A stretch of 64,000 nucleotides of DNA from G11 sp947167445 (GTDB taxonomy: Bacteria; Bacillota; Clostridia; Lachnospirales; Lachnospiraceae), in assembly GCA_947167445.1 (NCBI GenBank), contig CAMVID010000001.1, forward strand, positions 124,001 through 188,000. Direction: 5' to 3'. The notes beneath the pieces were generated by a model, which was not told the DNA's origin, did no database searches, and saw nothing but the letters and a program-made list of their open reading frames with translations. Of this stretch, positions 1-8,487 are shown piece by piece. Both the position numbers and the translations under genes were made by a program. The stretch's first letter is position 1, and every line of letters starts with the position of its first letter.

Positions 1-1449
1 AAGCCTGATTTATTCAATGTTTACAGCATTTGCTTTTCGTGCTCCAAAGAAGAAAGCCTGTTAAAAAATAAAAATATCAAAAACCTGAAACCATACGTTT
101 TACCTAAGAATTATGATCCTCGTTCGTTTTATAAGGAGGAGAATTCCACAAAAAAGATAGCCGTAATAGGTATGGGGCCCGCAGGACTTTTGTGTGGACT
201 TTGTCTTGCCAGGGCAGGTTTTAAGCCTCTTATTCTTGAGAGAGGAAAGGATGCCGATTCCAGAAAGGCTGATATTGAGAATTTTTGGAAAAACGGCAAG
301 CTTCTCCTTAATTCCAATGTCCAGTTTGGAGAAGGCGGAGCCGGTACTTTCTCTGACGGCAAGTTGAATACCCTCATAAAGGATAAAGATGGACGCATTG
401 CTTATGTCCTCAAAACCTTCATTGAATTCGGCGCAAAAAACGAGATTCTTTACGATGCCAAACCTCATATTGGAACAGACGTATTGATTAAAGTGGTTAA
501 GAACATCAGAGCTGAAATCATTCGTCTTGGGGGTGAGGTTCGATTCGGATCTCAGGTTACAGATTTTTTGATTGACTCTGACAAAAGCCTCAAAGCCTTA
601 ATTGTTAACGATGAAGAAAGAATAGACGTAGACAAAGCTGTTCTTTGTATAGGACATTCGGCCAGAGACACATTTAAGACCCTTAAAGATAAAGGGGTAT
701 TTATGGAACAAAAGCCCTTTGCTGTGGGATTCAGAGTTCAACACCCCCAGAGTATTATAGATAAGTCCCAATATGGTTTTGATAAAAACACATGTGATTT
801 CTACCCCGGAGCAGCGGCATACAAGCTTGCCTGTCACACATCAAGCGGGAGAAATGTTTACACGTTTTGCATGTGTCCCGGAGGATATGTGGTAAATGCT
901 TCCTCGGAGTTTAACGCTCTTGCCATCAACGGAATGAGCTATTCGGGAAGAAGCGGTGCAAACGCCAACAGCGCAGTTTTAATTAATGTAGATGTTGCAG
1001 ATTTTCCCTCAGATGATGTTCTTGCCGGAGTGGATTTTCAAAGAGTAATTGAGGGACGGGCCTTTGAACTTGGAAAGGGCAAAATTCCCTATTGCAGACT
1101 GGGCGATTTTGCGGATGCCGGGTCAGACTGTTCCTTTGATATTAATCCTGAATTTAAGGGAGAATATGAAAAGGCCGATTTGACTGACCTTTTACCCAAA
1201 GAATTTACCAAGGCCTTTGTTGAAGGAATGTCTTTGTTTGGACAAAAAATCAAGGGCTTTGATTCAAGGGACTGTATTGTGGCAGGAGTTGAGAGCCGAT
1301 CTTCTTCTCCGGTCAGAATCACAAGAGATGAGAACCTTGTATCTTTAAGCACAAAGGGACTTTATCCCTGCGGCGAAGGGGCAGGTTATGCCGGCGGAAT
1401 TGTGTCCGCTGCAGTAGACGGTATTAAAGCTTTTGAAGCTGTACTTTGA
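1..1449 (+). CDS. NAD(P)/FAD-dependent oxidoreductase (COG2509-like), 5' end outside the window
   Basis: The reading frame is open from base 1, so the true start lies before the window; the first in-window ATG (172) sits inside the FAD-binding motif and cannot be the start. A Rossmann dinucleotide motif, IGMGPAG, lies at about visible residues 56-62, and a C-terminal FAD-contacting segment (GLYPCGEGAGYAGG) lies near the end. This is the architecture of large soluble FAD-dependent dehydrogenases of unknown substrate that are widespread in Firmicutes. About 482 residues are visible and probably 30-60 are missing. The gene ends 15 bases before proB and probably shares its transcript. The flavoprotein assignment is firm; the substrate is unknown. 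Confidence 0.85.
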   Translation, partial: KPDLFNVYSICFSCSKEESLLKNKNIKNLKPYVLPKNYDPRSFYKEENSTKKIAVIGMGPAGLLCGLCLARAGFKPLILERGKDADSRKADIENFWKNGKLLLNSNVQFGEGGAGTFSDGKLNTLIKDKDGRIAYVLKTFIEFGAKNEILYDAKPHIGTDVLIKVVKNIRAEIIRLGGEVRFGSQVTDFLIDSDKSLKALIVNDEERIDVDKAVLCIGHSARDTFKTLKDKGVFMEQKPFAVGFRVQHPQSIIDKSQYGFDKNTCDFYPGAAAYKLACHTSSGRNVYTFCMCPGGYVVNASSEFNALAINGMSYSGRSGANANSAVLINVDVADFPSDDVLAGVDFQRVIEGRAFELGKGKIPYCRLGDFADAGSDCSFDINPEFKGEYEKADLTDLLPKEFTKAFVEGMSLFGQKIKGFDSRDCIVAGVESRSSSPVRITRDENLVSLSTKGLYPCGEGAGYAGGIVSAAVDGIKAFEAVL

Positions 1450-1464
1450 AAGGATTTATAGAGC

Positions 1465-2337
1465 ATGAGGAGTATTATGAAAGAAAAGAAGAGGATTGTG
1501 GTCAAAATAGGCTCCAGTTCCCTTCAGCACGTTCAGACCGGAGATCTTGATTATGTAAAACTTGAAAAGCTTGTCAGGATTCTTTCGGATTTGAGAAACC
1601 AGGGTAAAGAAGTGGTACTGGTAACCAGCGGAGCCATTGCTTCGGGCAAGCAGGCTTTAAATGATCCGGATGGTTCCAAATTTGGCCATGAGTTGGCTAC
1701 AAAGCAGGCCTTTGCCGCCGTTGGACAGGCAAGACTTATGATGATTTATCAGAAGCTATTTATGGAGTATAATCATATTGCAGCACAGATTCTGATGACG
1801 AAAAACACCGTCGTTGACGTAAATAATCGAACCAACGCCCAGAATACCTTCTCAGAACTTTTGAGAATGGGGGCTATACCAATCGTTAACGAAAATGATA
1901 CAATAGCTACATACGAAATCATGGTTGGTGACAACGATGTTCTGGTTGGTGACAATGACACCCTTTCCGCAATTGTTTCTGCCATGATTGATGCGGATTT
2001 GCTTATACTTTTATCTGATATTGACGGCCTTTACACCGACGATCCCAGGCAGAATAAAGATGCCAAATTCATTGACACCGTAACTGATGTTGATGAAGTT
2101 TCATACATGGGCAAAAAGAGTACAGGCAGCAAGGTTGGCACCGGTGGTATGAACACCAAGCTTACTGCAGCCAAAATAGCGACCATGTCAGGAGTTGATA
2201 TGGTTATTGCCAACTCAAAAAATATATCTGTTATTAATAAGATTATTAACGGTGAAAATGTGGGAACACATTTTGTGGCCAGAAAGAATGAAGGCTTTGA
2301 CCTTCCCGGATTTGTTAACAGCATTCATCCGGTTTAA
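1465..2337 (+). CDS. proB: Glutamate 5-kinase
   Basis: Phosphorylates L-glutamate with ATP to gamma-glutamyl phosphate, the first step of proline synthesis; the partner reductase ProA is encoded three genes downstream. The amino-acid-kinase fold is clear: phosphate-loop VVKIGSSSL at the N-terminus, TSGAIASG at about residue 55, VNENDT and a DNDTLSA segment further on. At 290 aa it has the kinase domain only and no C-terminal PUA domain, as in many Gram-positive ProB proteins. Two ATG codons compete: 1465 (AGGA 10 bases upstream) and 1477 (AGGAG only 4 bases upstream). I keep 1465. The protein is cytoplasmic and, in the family, feedback-inhibited by proline. Confidence 0.95.
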   Translation: MRSIMKEKKRIVVKIGSSSLQHVQTGDLDYVKLEKLVRILSDLRNQGKEVVLVTSGAIASGKQALNDPDGSKFGHELATKQAFAAVGQARLMMIYQKLFMEYNHIAAQILMTKNTVVDVNNRTNAQNTFSELLRMGAIPIVNENDTIATYEIMVGDNDVLVGDNDTLSAIVSAMIDADLLILLSDIDGLYTDDPRQNKDAKFIDTVTDVDEVSYMGKKSTGSKVGTGGMNTKLTAAKIATMSGVDMVIANSKNISVINKIINGENVGTHFVARKNEGFDLPGFVNSIHPV

Positions 2338-2364
2338 GTGATTTTGAAAGGATTTATTTGAATT

Positions 2365-2589
2365 ATGAATATGGATGAGCGCATAGCGCGCATCAATGCT
2401 CTGTATCACAAATCAAAGTCTCAGGGCTTGACTGATGCAGAGAAAGAAGAGCAAAATAAACTTAGGCAGGAATATATAGAAAGCGTAAAGAAGAATCTGA
2501 AAGCACAGCTTGACTCTGTTGACATAGTTAATGAAGATGGGAGCGTGACTAATCTTGGCAAACAGCATGGACAAAAAGGAAATTCGTGA
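2365..2589 (+). CDS. DUF896 (YnzC/UPF0291) family small protein
   Basis: A 74-aa charged, helical protein with the DUF896 pattern: an N-terminal helical hairpin (MDERIARINALYHKSK, then GLTDAEKEEQNKLRQEYI) and a short tail. The B. subtilis relative YnzC is a helical-hairpin protein of unknown function, linked by genome position to SOS or stress loci. Here it sits between proB and the 5-formyl-THF cyclo-ligase gene and overlaps the latter by 23 bases, suggesting translational coupling. No catalytic motif is visible. The family call is good; no function is claimed. Confidence 0.85.
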   Translation: MNMDERIARINALYHKSKSQGLTDAEKEEQNKLRQEYIESVKKNLKAQLDSVDIVNEDGSVTNLGKQHGQKGNS

Positions 2590-3130
2590 GAAAGCTCTTG
2601 CACTCAGAAACGGATTGGAATCCAATACCAAAAAGGCACTGGATCTGGCTATAAGAGACAAGGTCGGAGAACTTCCTGAATATAAGGATGCCGAGGTTGT
2701 TCTTTGTTATGCATCCTATCATTCGGAAGTCGATTCTTTCCCCATCATTAAGATGGCTTTTGAGGATGGTAAGGCAATTTATTGTCCCAGGGTAGTTGGA
2801 AAGAATATGGTATTTTTAAGAATTTATGCCCTTGAGGAACTTCAGGCCGGATATAAGGGTATTCTGGAACCTTTCTTTTCAGATGCTTTTACCCCTTCAA
2901 TCGGCGGGCCCAAATCCTTATGCATTGTTCCCGGAGTGGCTTACGACAGAGATAAGAACAGAATCGGATACGGCGGAGGATTCTATGACAGATTCCTTGG
3001 TATTCATGAAGAATTTCTGAATACCGTTGCCCTCGGATACTCCTGTCAGGTTTTGGATGAAACCATTCCTGCAAAGGATTATGATATTAAACCTCAAATA
3101 ATTGTTACGGATAAGGAAATAATCAGGTAA
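2567..3130 (+). CDS. 5-formyltetrahydrofolate cyclo-ligase
   Basis: Converts 5-formyl-THF with ATP to 5,10-methenyl-THF, recycling folinic acid in one-carbon metabolism. The family signature RIGYGGGFYDRFL (ATP/Mg binding) lies at about residues 131-143, and the N-terminus MDKKEIREKALALRN matches the family start. A TTG at 2555 in the same frame would add four residues, but homologues begin at the ATG used here. Neither start has a strong ribosome-binding site, and the ORF begins inside the DUF896 gene, so coupling is likely. At 187 aa the length is normal. Confidence 0.9.
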   Translation: MDKKEIREKALALRNGLESNTKKALDLAIRDKVGELPEYKDAEVVLCYASYHSEVDSFPIIKMAFEDGKAIYCPRVVGKNMVFLRIYALEELQAGYKGILEPFFSDAFTPSIGGPKSLCIVPGVAYDRDKNRIGYGGGFYDRFLGIHEEFLNTVALGYSCQVLDETIPAKDYDIKPQIIVTDKEIIR

Positions 3131-3135
3131 GTGTT

Positions 3136-4380
3136 ATGGAATTAATTGATATTTGCAAAGCGGCCTGCAGAGTTAAATATTCTTTGCAGACCCTTTCTGA
3201 TAGTAAGATAAACGAAGCTTTATACAGTATTGCCGAAGCCTTAATTTCCTCAACGGAGTCTATCCTTGCAGCCAATGCGGTTGATCTGGCTAACGGCAAA
3301 GCAAAGAATATGCCGGAAGGTCTTCTTGATCGTCTGGCATTATCTGATGTTAGGATAAAAGCAATCGCTGAAGGGCTTAAGGAAGTAGCTGCTTTGGATA
3401 ATCCCAAAGGACGTATTATTGAAAGCTTCAGCCGTCCCAATGGAATGATGATTGACAAGGTCAGAGTTCCCTTTGGCGTTATTGGAATTATATATGAGTC
3501 ACGTCCCAATGTTACCGCGGATGCATTTGCTTTATGCTTTAAAACAGGCAATGCAGTTATTTTAAAAGGTGGAAGTGATGCCATTAATTCAAACATGGCT
3601 ATTACAAAGGCTATCAAATCAGGCCTCAAAAAGTGTGGTATCGATGAGGATGCTATCAATTTGATTGAATCTACAGACAGAAGCGTAACCACTGAGTTTA
3701 TGCGTATGAAAGAGTATGTGGATCTTTTGATTCCCAGGGGCGGTGCAAAACTTATTGAGAGTGTAGTAATGAACGCTACAATCCCTGTAATTGAAACCGG
3801 CACAGGAAACTGCCATGTATTTGTTGATGAGTCTGCAGATATTAAAATGGCTGCCAATATTATTGAGAATGCCAAAACCCAGAGAATCGGTGTTTGTAAT
3901 GCGTGTGAATCCCTGATTGTTCACAGAAGCGTACTTAAGCCTCTTTTTGACGAACTTTCAAAGAGAGAAAAAATGAAACGTGTTGAAATAAGAGCTGATG
4001 AAGCATCCCTTCCTTTTGCAGAAGGAGCCATACCTGCAACAGAAGAGGACTTTGGCATGGAGTATCTGGATTATAAGCTTTCGGTCAAAACTGTAGACAG
4101 TGTTTCGGAAGCCATTGATCATATTAACAGGTATTCTACGCACCATTCCGAAACAATTGTTACTGAAAACAAGGATAATGCTGAACTGTTTCTTGCCAAT
4201 GTTGATGCCGCATGTGTTTATCACAATGTATCCACAAGGTTTACGGATGGCTTTGAATTCGGGTTTGGAGCCGAGATAGGCATCAGTACTCAGAAACTTC
4301 ATGCAAGAGGCCCTATGGGGCTTAATGAACTTACCTCATACAAGTATGTTATCAGAGGTAATGGTCAGGTAAGAGGATAG
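3136..4380 (+). CDS. proA: Gamma-glutamyl phosphate reductase
   Basis: NADPH-dependent reductase that turns gamma-glutamyl phosphate into glutamate semialdehyde, the second proline step after ProB. It belongs to the aldehyde-dehydrogenase superfamily; the catalytic cysteine is in IGVCNACES (about Cys254), and the N-terminal half carries the cofactor-binding IIYESRPNVTADA region. At 414 aa it is full length. An AGGTAA ribosome-binding site lies 5 bases before the ATG, which follows the previous stop by 5 bases. proB and proA are separated by two unrelated small genes instead of adjacent. Confidence 0.96.
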   Translation: MELIDICKAACRVKYSLQTLSDSKINEALYSIAEALISSTESILAANAVDLANGKAKNMPEGLLDRLALSDVRIKAIAEGLKEVAALDNPKGRIIESFSRPNGMMIDKVRVPFGVIGIIYESRPNVTADAFALCFKTGNAVILKGGSDAINSNMAITKAIKSGLKKCGIDEDAINLIESTDRSVTTEFMRMKEYVDLLIPRGGAKLIESVVMNATIPVIETGTGNCHVFVDESADIKMAANIIENAKTQRIGVCNACESLIVHRSVLKPLFDELSKREKMKRVEIRADEASLPFAEGAIPATEEDFGMEYLDYKLSVKTVDSVSEAIDHINRYSTHHSETIVTENKDNAELFLANVDAACVYHNVSTRFTDGFEFGFGAEIGISTQKLHARGPMGLNELTSYKYVIRGNGQVRG

Positions 4381-4383
4381 TTA

Positions 4384-5787
4384 ATGGTTACAGAAGAAGG
4401 AATTAGACAAAGAGGCTTTATTGAACAGGCCAAAACATACATTTTAAACCTGGAAAAAGAATTGGGGCGCAAGCCTACCTGCTGCGTCACCACATTCGGA
4501 TGCCAGATGAACGCAAGGGATTCCGAGAAAATTTGCGGAATCCTTTCTGATGTCGGTTATGAAATAATTGAATCCGAGGATGCGGATTTTGTTATTTTTA
4601 ATACCTGCACAGTAAGAGATAATGCCAATTTAAGAGTCTACGGAAGACTTGGTGAACTGAAGAGCAGGAAGAAGAAAAATCCTTATATGAAAATTGCTTT
4701 ATGCGGATGTATGATGCAGGAGCCTTCCGTCATTGAAAAACTCAAAAAAAGTTATGGCTTTATTGACCTTATCTTTGGAACACACAATATATTCAAGTTC
4801 TCCGAATTGCTTTGTTCTATGTTTGAGAATGAAGGCAATATGATTATTGATGTCTGGAAGGATACCAATGAAATTGTTGAAGACCTTCCCGTTGTAAGAA
4901 AGTATCCCTATAAGTCAGGCGTCAATATTATGTTTGGCTGCAATAATTTCTGTACTTACTGTATTGTTCCTTATGTAAGAGGACGGGAGAGAAGCAGAAC
5001 TCCGGAAGATATTATTGAAGAAATCGAAAGACTTGCTTCAGAAGGCGTAGTTGAGATTATGCTTCTTGGGCAAAATGTGAATTCTTACGGTAAGAACCTT
5101 GAAAATCCAATCAGCTTTGCTGAGCTTTTAAGAAGAGTCGAAAAAATAGACGGAATTAAGAGAATCAGATTCATGACTTCTCACCCAAAGGACCTTTCGG
5201 ATGAATTGATTGAGGTTATGAAAGAATCGAAGAAAATTTGCCGTCATTTGCATCTTCCCTTGCAATCCGGGTCTACAGCTATTTTAAAGGCTATGAACCG
5301 CAATTATACTAAAGAAAAGTATCTGGATATGGCTTTAAAGATAAGAAAAGAGATACCGGATATTTCAATAACAACTGATATTATTGTTGGTTTTCCTGGG
5401 GAAACGGACTTTGACGTTGATGAGACCATCGATGTAATCAAAAAAGTCAAATTCGATAATGCTTTCACTTTTATCTACTCAATAAGGACCGGAACACCGG
5501 CTGCAAAAATGGAACAGGTTCCGGAAGAAATTGTTAAGAAAAACTTCGACAGAGTATTAAAGACTGTTCAGGATACGGCAAGAAGTCAGGTCGGCAAAGA
5601 CACCGGAAAGACCGTAACTGTGCTGGTTGAAGAGGTTAATGAGCATGATTCCGGCCTTATGACGGGACGAATGAGCAACAATACTTTGGTGCATTTTCCG
5701 GGTTCTATTGACCTAATTGGTCAATTTGTGGAGGTTAAATTAGAGAAGTGTAATGGGTTCTATTATTTCGGCTCTCAAATGCAATAA
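4384..5787 (+). CDS. miaB: tRNA-2-methylthio-N6-dimethylallyladenosine synthase
   Basis: Radical SAM methylthiotransferase that adds a methylthio group to i6A37 of tRNAs. Three cysteines of the N-terminal UPF0004 domain are visible (TTFGCQMN, NTCTVRDNA, CGCMMQE), which bind an auxiliary 4Fe-4S cluster. The radical SAM motif CNNFCTYC is at about residues 180-187, followed by the family RGRERSR. A C-terminal TRAM domain closes the 467-aa protein. The enzyme acts on the product of MiaA, encoded downstream at 10339 in the same run, so both steps of ms2i6A synthesis are co-located with mutS and mutL. AGAGGA lies 6 bases upstream of the ATG. Confidence 0.96.
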   Translation: MVTEEGIRQRGFIEQAKTYILNLEKELGRKPTCCVTTFGCQMNARDSEKICGILSDVGYEIIESEDADFVIFNTCTVRDNANLRVYGRLGELKSRKKKNPYMKIALCGCMMQEPSVIEKLKKSYGFIDLIFGTHNIFKFSELLCSMFENEGNMIIDVWKDTNEIVEDLPVVRKYPYKSGVNIMFGCNNFCTYCIVPYVRGRERSRTPEDIIEEIERLASEGVVEIMLLGQNVNSYGKNLENPISFAELLRRVEKIDGIKRIRFMTSHPKDLSDELIEVMKESKKICRHLHLPLQSGSTAILKAMNRNYTKEKYLDMALKIRKEIPDISITTDIIVGFPGETDFDVDETIDVIKKVKFDNAFTFIYSIRTGTPAAKMEQVPEEIVKKNFDRVLKTVQDTARSQVGKDTGKTVTVLVEEVNEHDSGLMTGRMSNNTLVHFPGSIDLIGQFVEVKLEKCNGFYYFGSQMQ

Positions 5788-5821
5788 ATTGATTCATAAA
5801 AATGAAAAGAGGATTTAACAA

Positions 5822-8470
5822 ATGGGCGAAATGACGCCAATGATGAAGGCGTACTGTGAGACCAAAAACGAATACAAAGATTGCCTTTTATTCTACCGTT
5901 TAGGTGATTTCTACGAGATGTTTTTTGATGATGCACTGGTGGCATCAAAGGCCTTGGAAATTACTTTAACCGGAAAAGACTGCGGCTTGGAAGAAAGAGC
6001 TCCCATGTGTGGAATTCCTTATCATGCAGTTGATTCTTATTTAAATAAACTTGTTTCAATGGGTTATAAAGTTGCCATCTGCGAACAGGTGGAGGATCCC
6101 AAACTCGCCAAGGGCCTTGTTAAGAGAGAGGTTACCAGAATCGTTTCATCAGGTACCAACCTTGATATCAACGCTCTTGATGAAAGCAAGAACAATTATC
6201 TCATGTGTATTTCCTTTGATTCGGATGATATTGGAATTTCCGTGGTTGATGTAACCACCGGTGATTTCTATCTTACTGAAGTGGAAGATATAAACAGATT
6301 ATACGATGAGATTATTAAGTTTGAACCAAGCGAAATAATCTGTAATGACGCTTTTTTATTATCGGGAATTGATGTCGAAGACCTGCGAGGAAGACTGGGT
6401 ATTCAACTTAATGCTTTGGATTCCCATTATTTTGATGAAGAATTGTGCCGACGCAAGATTATGCAGCATTTCAACGTCAAAAGCTTGATTGGCCTTGGAA
6501 TTGAAGACTTTCCCGAGGGCTGTGTTGCCGCAGGCGCTCTTTTGACTTATCTATATGATACTCAAAAGACTACCATATCAAACCTTACTCACATTTATCC
6601 TTATCTTACTAATAAATACATGCTTTTGGACAGCTCAACCAGGAGAAACCTGGAGCTAACCGAAACCATGAGAGATAAACAAAAGAGGGGCTCACTTTTG
6701 GGCGTCCTTGACAGAACCAAAACCGCCATGGGCGGCAGAATGCTAAGAAGCTTTGTTGAGCAGCCACTTAAGGATAAAGCTTCCATAGAAAACAGGCTGG
6801 ATGCAATTGAAGAACTGATTAAGGATTCCATTTCGAGAGATGAGTTAAGAGAATATCTTAATCCTATATATGATCTCGAGAGACTGCTTTCCAAGATTAC
6901 ATATAAGACAGCAAATCCCAGAGATTTAATTTCCTTTGCTTCATCCATTGCAATGATTCCCCATATTAAATCGGTTTTGCGAGCTTTTTCGAAGGCTGAA
7001 CTTACAGGGATTCTTGAAGACCTGGATGATCTTTCCGATATACATGGACTTATTGAGAAGTCCATTAATGACGATCCACCCATAATGATTAGAGAGGGTG
7101 GCTTTATTAAGGACGGCTACGATGAGAACGTCGATAACTTCAGAAAAGCCAAGACAGAAGGCAAAACCTGGCTAGCAAAGCTTGAGGAGGAAGACAGGCA
7201 AAGAACCGGAATCAAAAACCTGAAGGTTAAATACAACAAGGTATTCGGCTATTATTTTGAGGTTACCAATTCCTATGCCAATCTTGTTCCTGATGATTAT
7301 ATAAGAAAACAGACTTTAACAGGTTCAGAAAGATATACAACTCCCAAACTTAAAGAATTGGAAGATACCATTCTTAATGCGGAGGATAAACTGAACGCGC
7401 TTGAATATGATATTTTCTGCGACGTCAGAGATACCATAGCAGGTGAAATTGAAAGAATACAAAAGAGTGCAAAGGCATTGGCCAAACTGGACGTATATAC
7501 TTCTTTGGCCTATGTCTCCGAACATAATAAGTATGTGCGTCCCAAGCTTAATGAAAAGGGCGTAATAGATATTAAAGACGGAAGACATCCTGTAGTGGAA
7601 AAGATGACCGCTTCGGATATGTTTATCCCCAATGATACCTATCTTGATAACGGCAAGAATCAGATTTCCGTTATTACCGGACCCAATATGGCAGGTAAAT
7701 CAACATATATGAGACAATCTGCTTTGATTGTGCTTATGGCTCAGATAGGATGTTTTGTACCTGCATCAAGCGCAAATATCGGAATCTGTGACAGAATATT
7801 TACAAGAGTGGGGGCCTCCGATGATTTATCAAGCGGACAATCAACGTTCATGGTGGAGATGAATGAGGTTGCTAACATTTTAAGAAATGCCACCTCTGAT
7901 TCTCTTCTTATACTTGATGAAATCGGAAGAGGAACATCTACTTTCGACGGACTGGCTATTGCCTGGGCTGTTATTGAGCATATCAGCAACAGAAAGCTTT
8001 TGGGAGCCAAAACCCTCTTTGCTACACATTATCATGAGCTCACTGAACTTGAAGGCAAAATTGATAATGTAAACAACTACTGCATAGCGGTTAAAGAGCA
8101 GGGAGAAGATATTGTTTTTCTCAGAAAAATAATAAAAGGCGGTGCCGATAAGAGCTACGGTATTCAGGTCGCAAGGCTTGCCGGAGTTCCTGATATGGTA
8201 ACTGACAGAGCCAAAGAAATAGTTAACGAACTTTCCGATAATGACATTACCGAAAAGATTCAAAGCATAAGCGTTAATGTTAAAAGCGAAACCGGAAAGA
8301 AGGTAAGCAAACCCGATGAGGTTGATATGGGTCAGATGTCTTTGTTTGATACAGTCAAAGACGAGGATGTCCTTAAAGAACTTAAGGAAATTGACATAGG
8401 AACTCTGACGCCCATTGATGCTTTAAATACTTTATACAAATTACAGAGTAAATTAAATAACAGATGGTAG
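5822..8470 (+). CDS. mutS: DNA mismatch repair protein MutS
   Basis: Recognises base mismatches and small loops and starts mismatch repair with MutL. The N-terminal mismatch-binding Phe-x-Glu is in GDFYEMFFDDA (about residues 27-37). The C-terminal ATPase has Walker A GPNMAGKST (about residues 620-628), a signature SSGQSTFMVEM and Walker B LLILDEIGRGTSTFDG. At 882 aa it is a full MutS1. The ATG has AGAGGA 8 bases upstream. mutL follows after 17 bases, the usual mutSL operon arrangement in Firmicutes. Confidence 0.97.
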   Translation: MGEMTPMMKAYCETKNEYKDCLLFYRLGDFYEMFFDDALVASKALEITLTGKDCGLEERAPMCGIPYHAVDSYLNKLVSMGYKVAICEQVEDPKLAKGLVKREVTRIVSSGTNLDINALDESKNNYLMCISFDSDDIGISVVDVTTGDFYLTEVEDINRLYDEIIKFEPSEIICNDAFLLSGIDVEDLRGRLGIQLNALDSHYFDEELCRRKIMQHFNVKSLIGLGIEDFPEGCVAAGALLTYLYDTQKTTISNLTHIYPYLTNKYMLLDSSTRRNLELTETMRDKQKRGSLLGVLDRTKTAMGGRMLRSFVEQPLKDKASIENRLDAIEELIKDSISRDELREYLNPIYDLERLLSKITYKTANPRDLISFASSIAMIPHIKSVLRAFSKAELTGILEDLDDLSDIHGLIEKSINDDPPIMIREGGFIKDGYDENVDNFRKAKTEGKTWLAKLEEEDRQRTGIKNLKVKYNKVFGYYFEVTNSYANLVPDDYIRKQTLTGSERYTTPKLKELEDTILNAEDKLNALEYDIFCDVRDTIAGEIERIQKSAKALAKLDVYTSLAYVSEHNKYVRPKLNEKGVIDIKDGRHPVVEKMTASDMFIPNDTYLDNGKNQISVITGPNMAGKSTYMRQSALIVLMAQIGCFVPASSANIGICDRIFTRVGASDDLSSGQSTFMVEMNEVANILRNATSDSLLILDEIGRGTSTFDGLAIAWAVIEHISNRKLLGAKTLFATHYHELTELEGKIDNVNNYCIAVKEQGEDIVFLRKIIKGGADKSYGIQVARLAGVPDMVTDRAKEIVNELSDNDITEKIQSISVNVKSETGKKVSKPDEVDMGQMSLFDTVKDEDVLKELKEIDIGTLTPIDALNTLYKLQSKLNNRW

Positions 8471-8487
8471 ATTGGTGGTGAAATGGC

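Noticed and set aside
172..1449. Start of the FAD oxidoreductase at the first ATG (172).
   Set aside because: The frame is open back to base 1, and the ATG is inside the GxGxxG dinucleotide-binding motif, so the gene is truncated by the window edge.
3123..3875. A 250-codon open frame on the minus strand across the start of proA.
   Set aside because: It is antisense to a clear, full-length proA; its translation is a Leu/Ser/Ile-rich mix without motifs and it has no ribosome-binding site.
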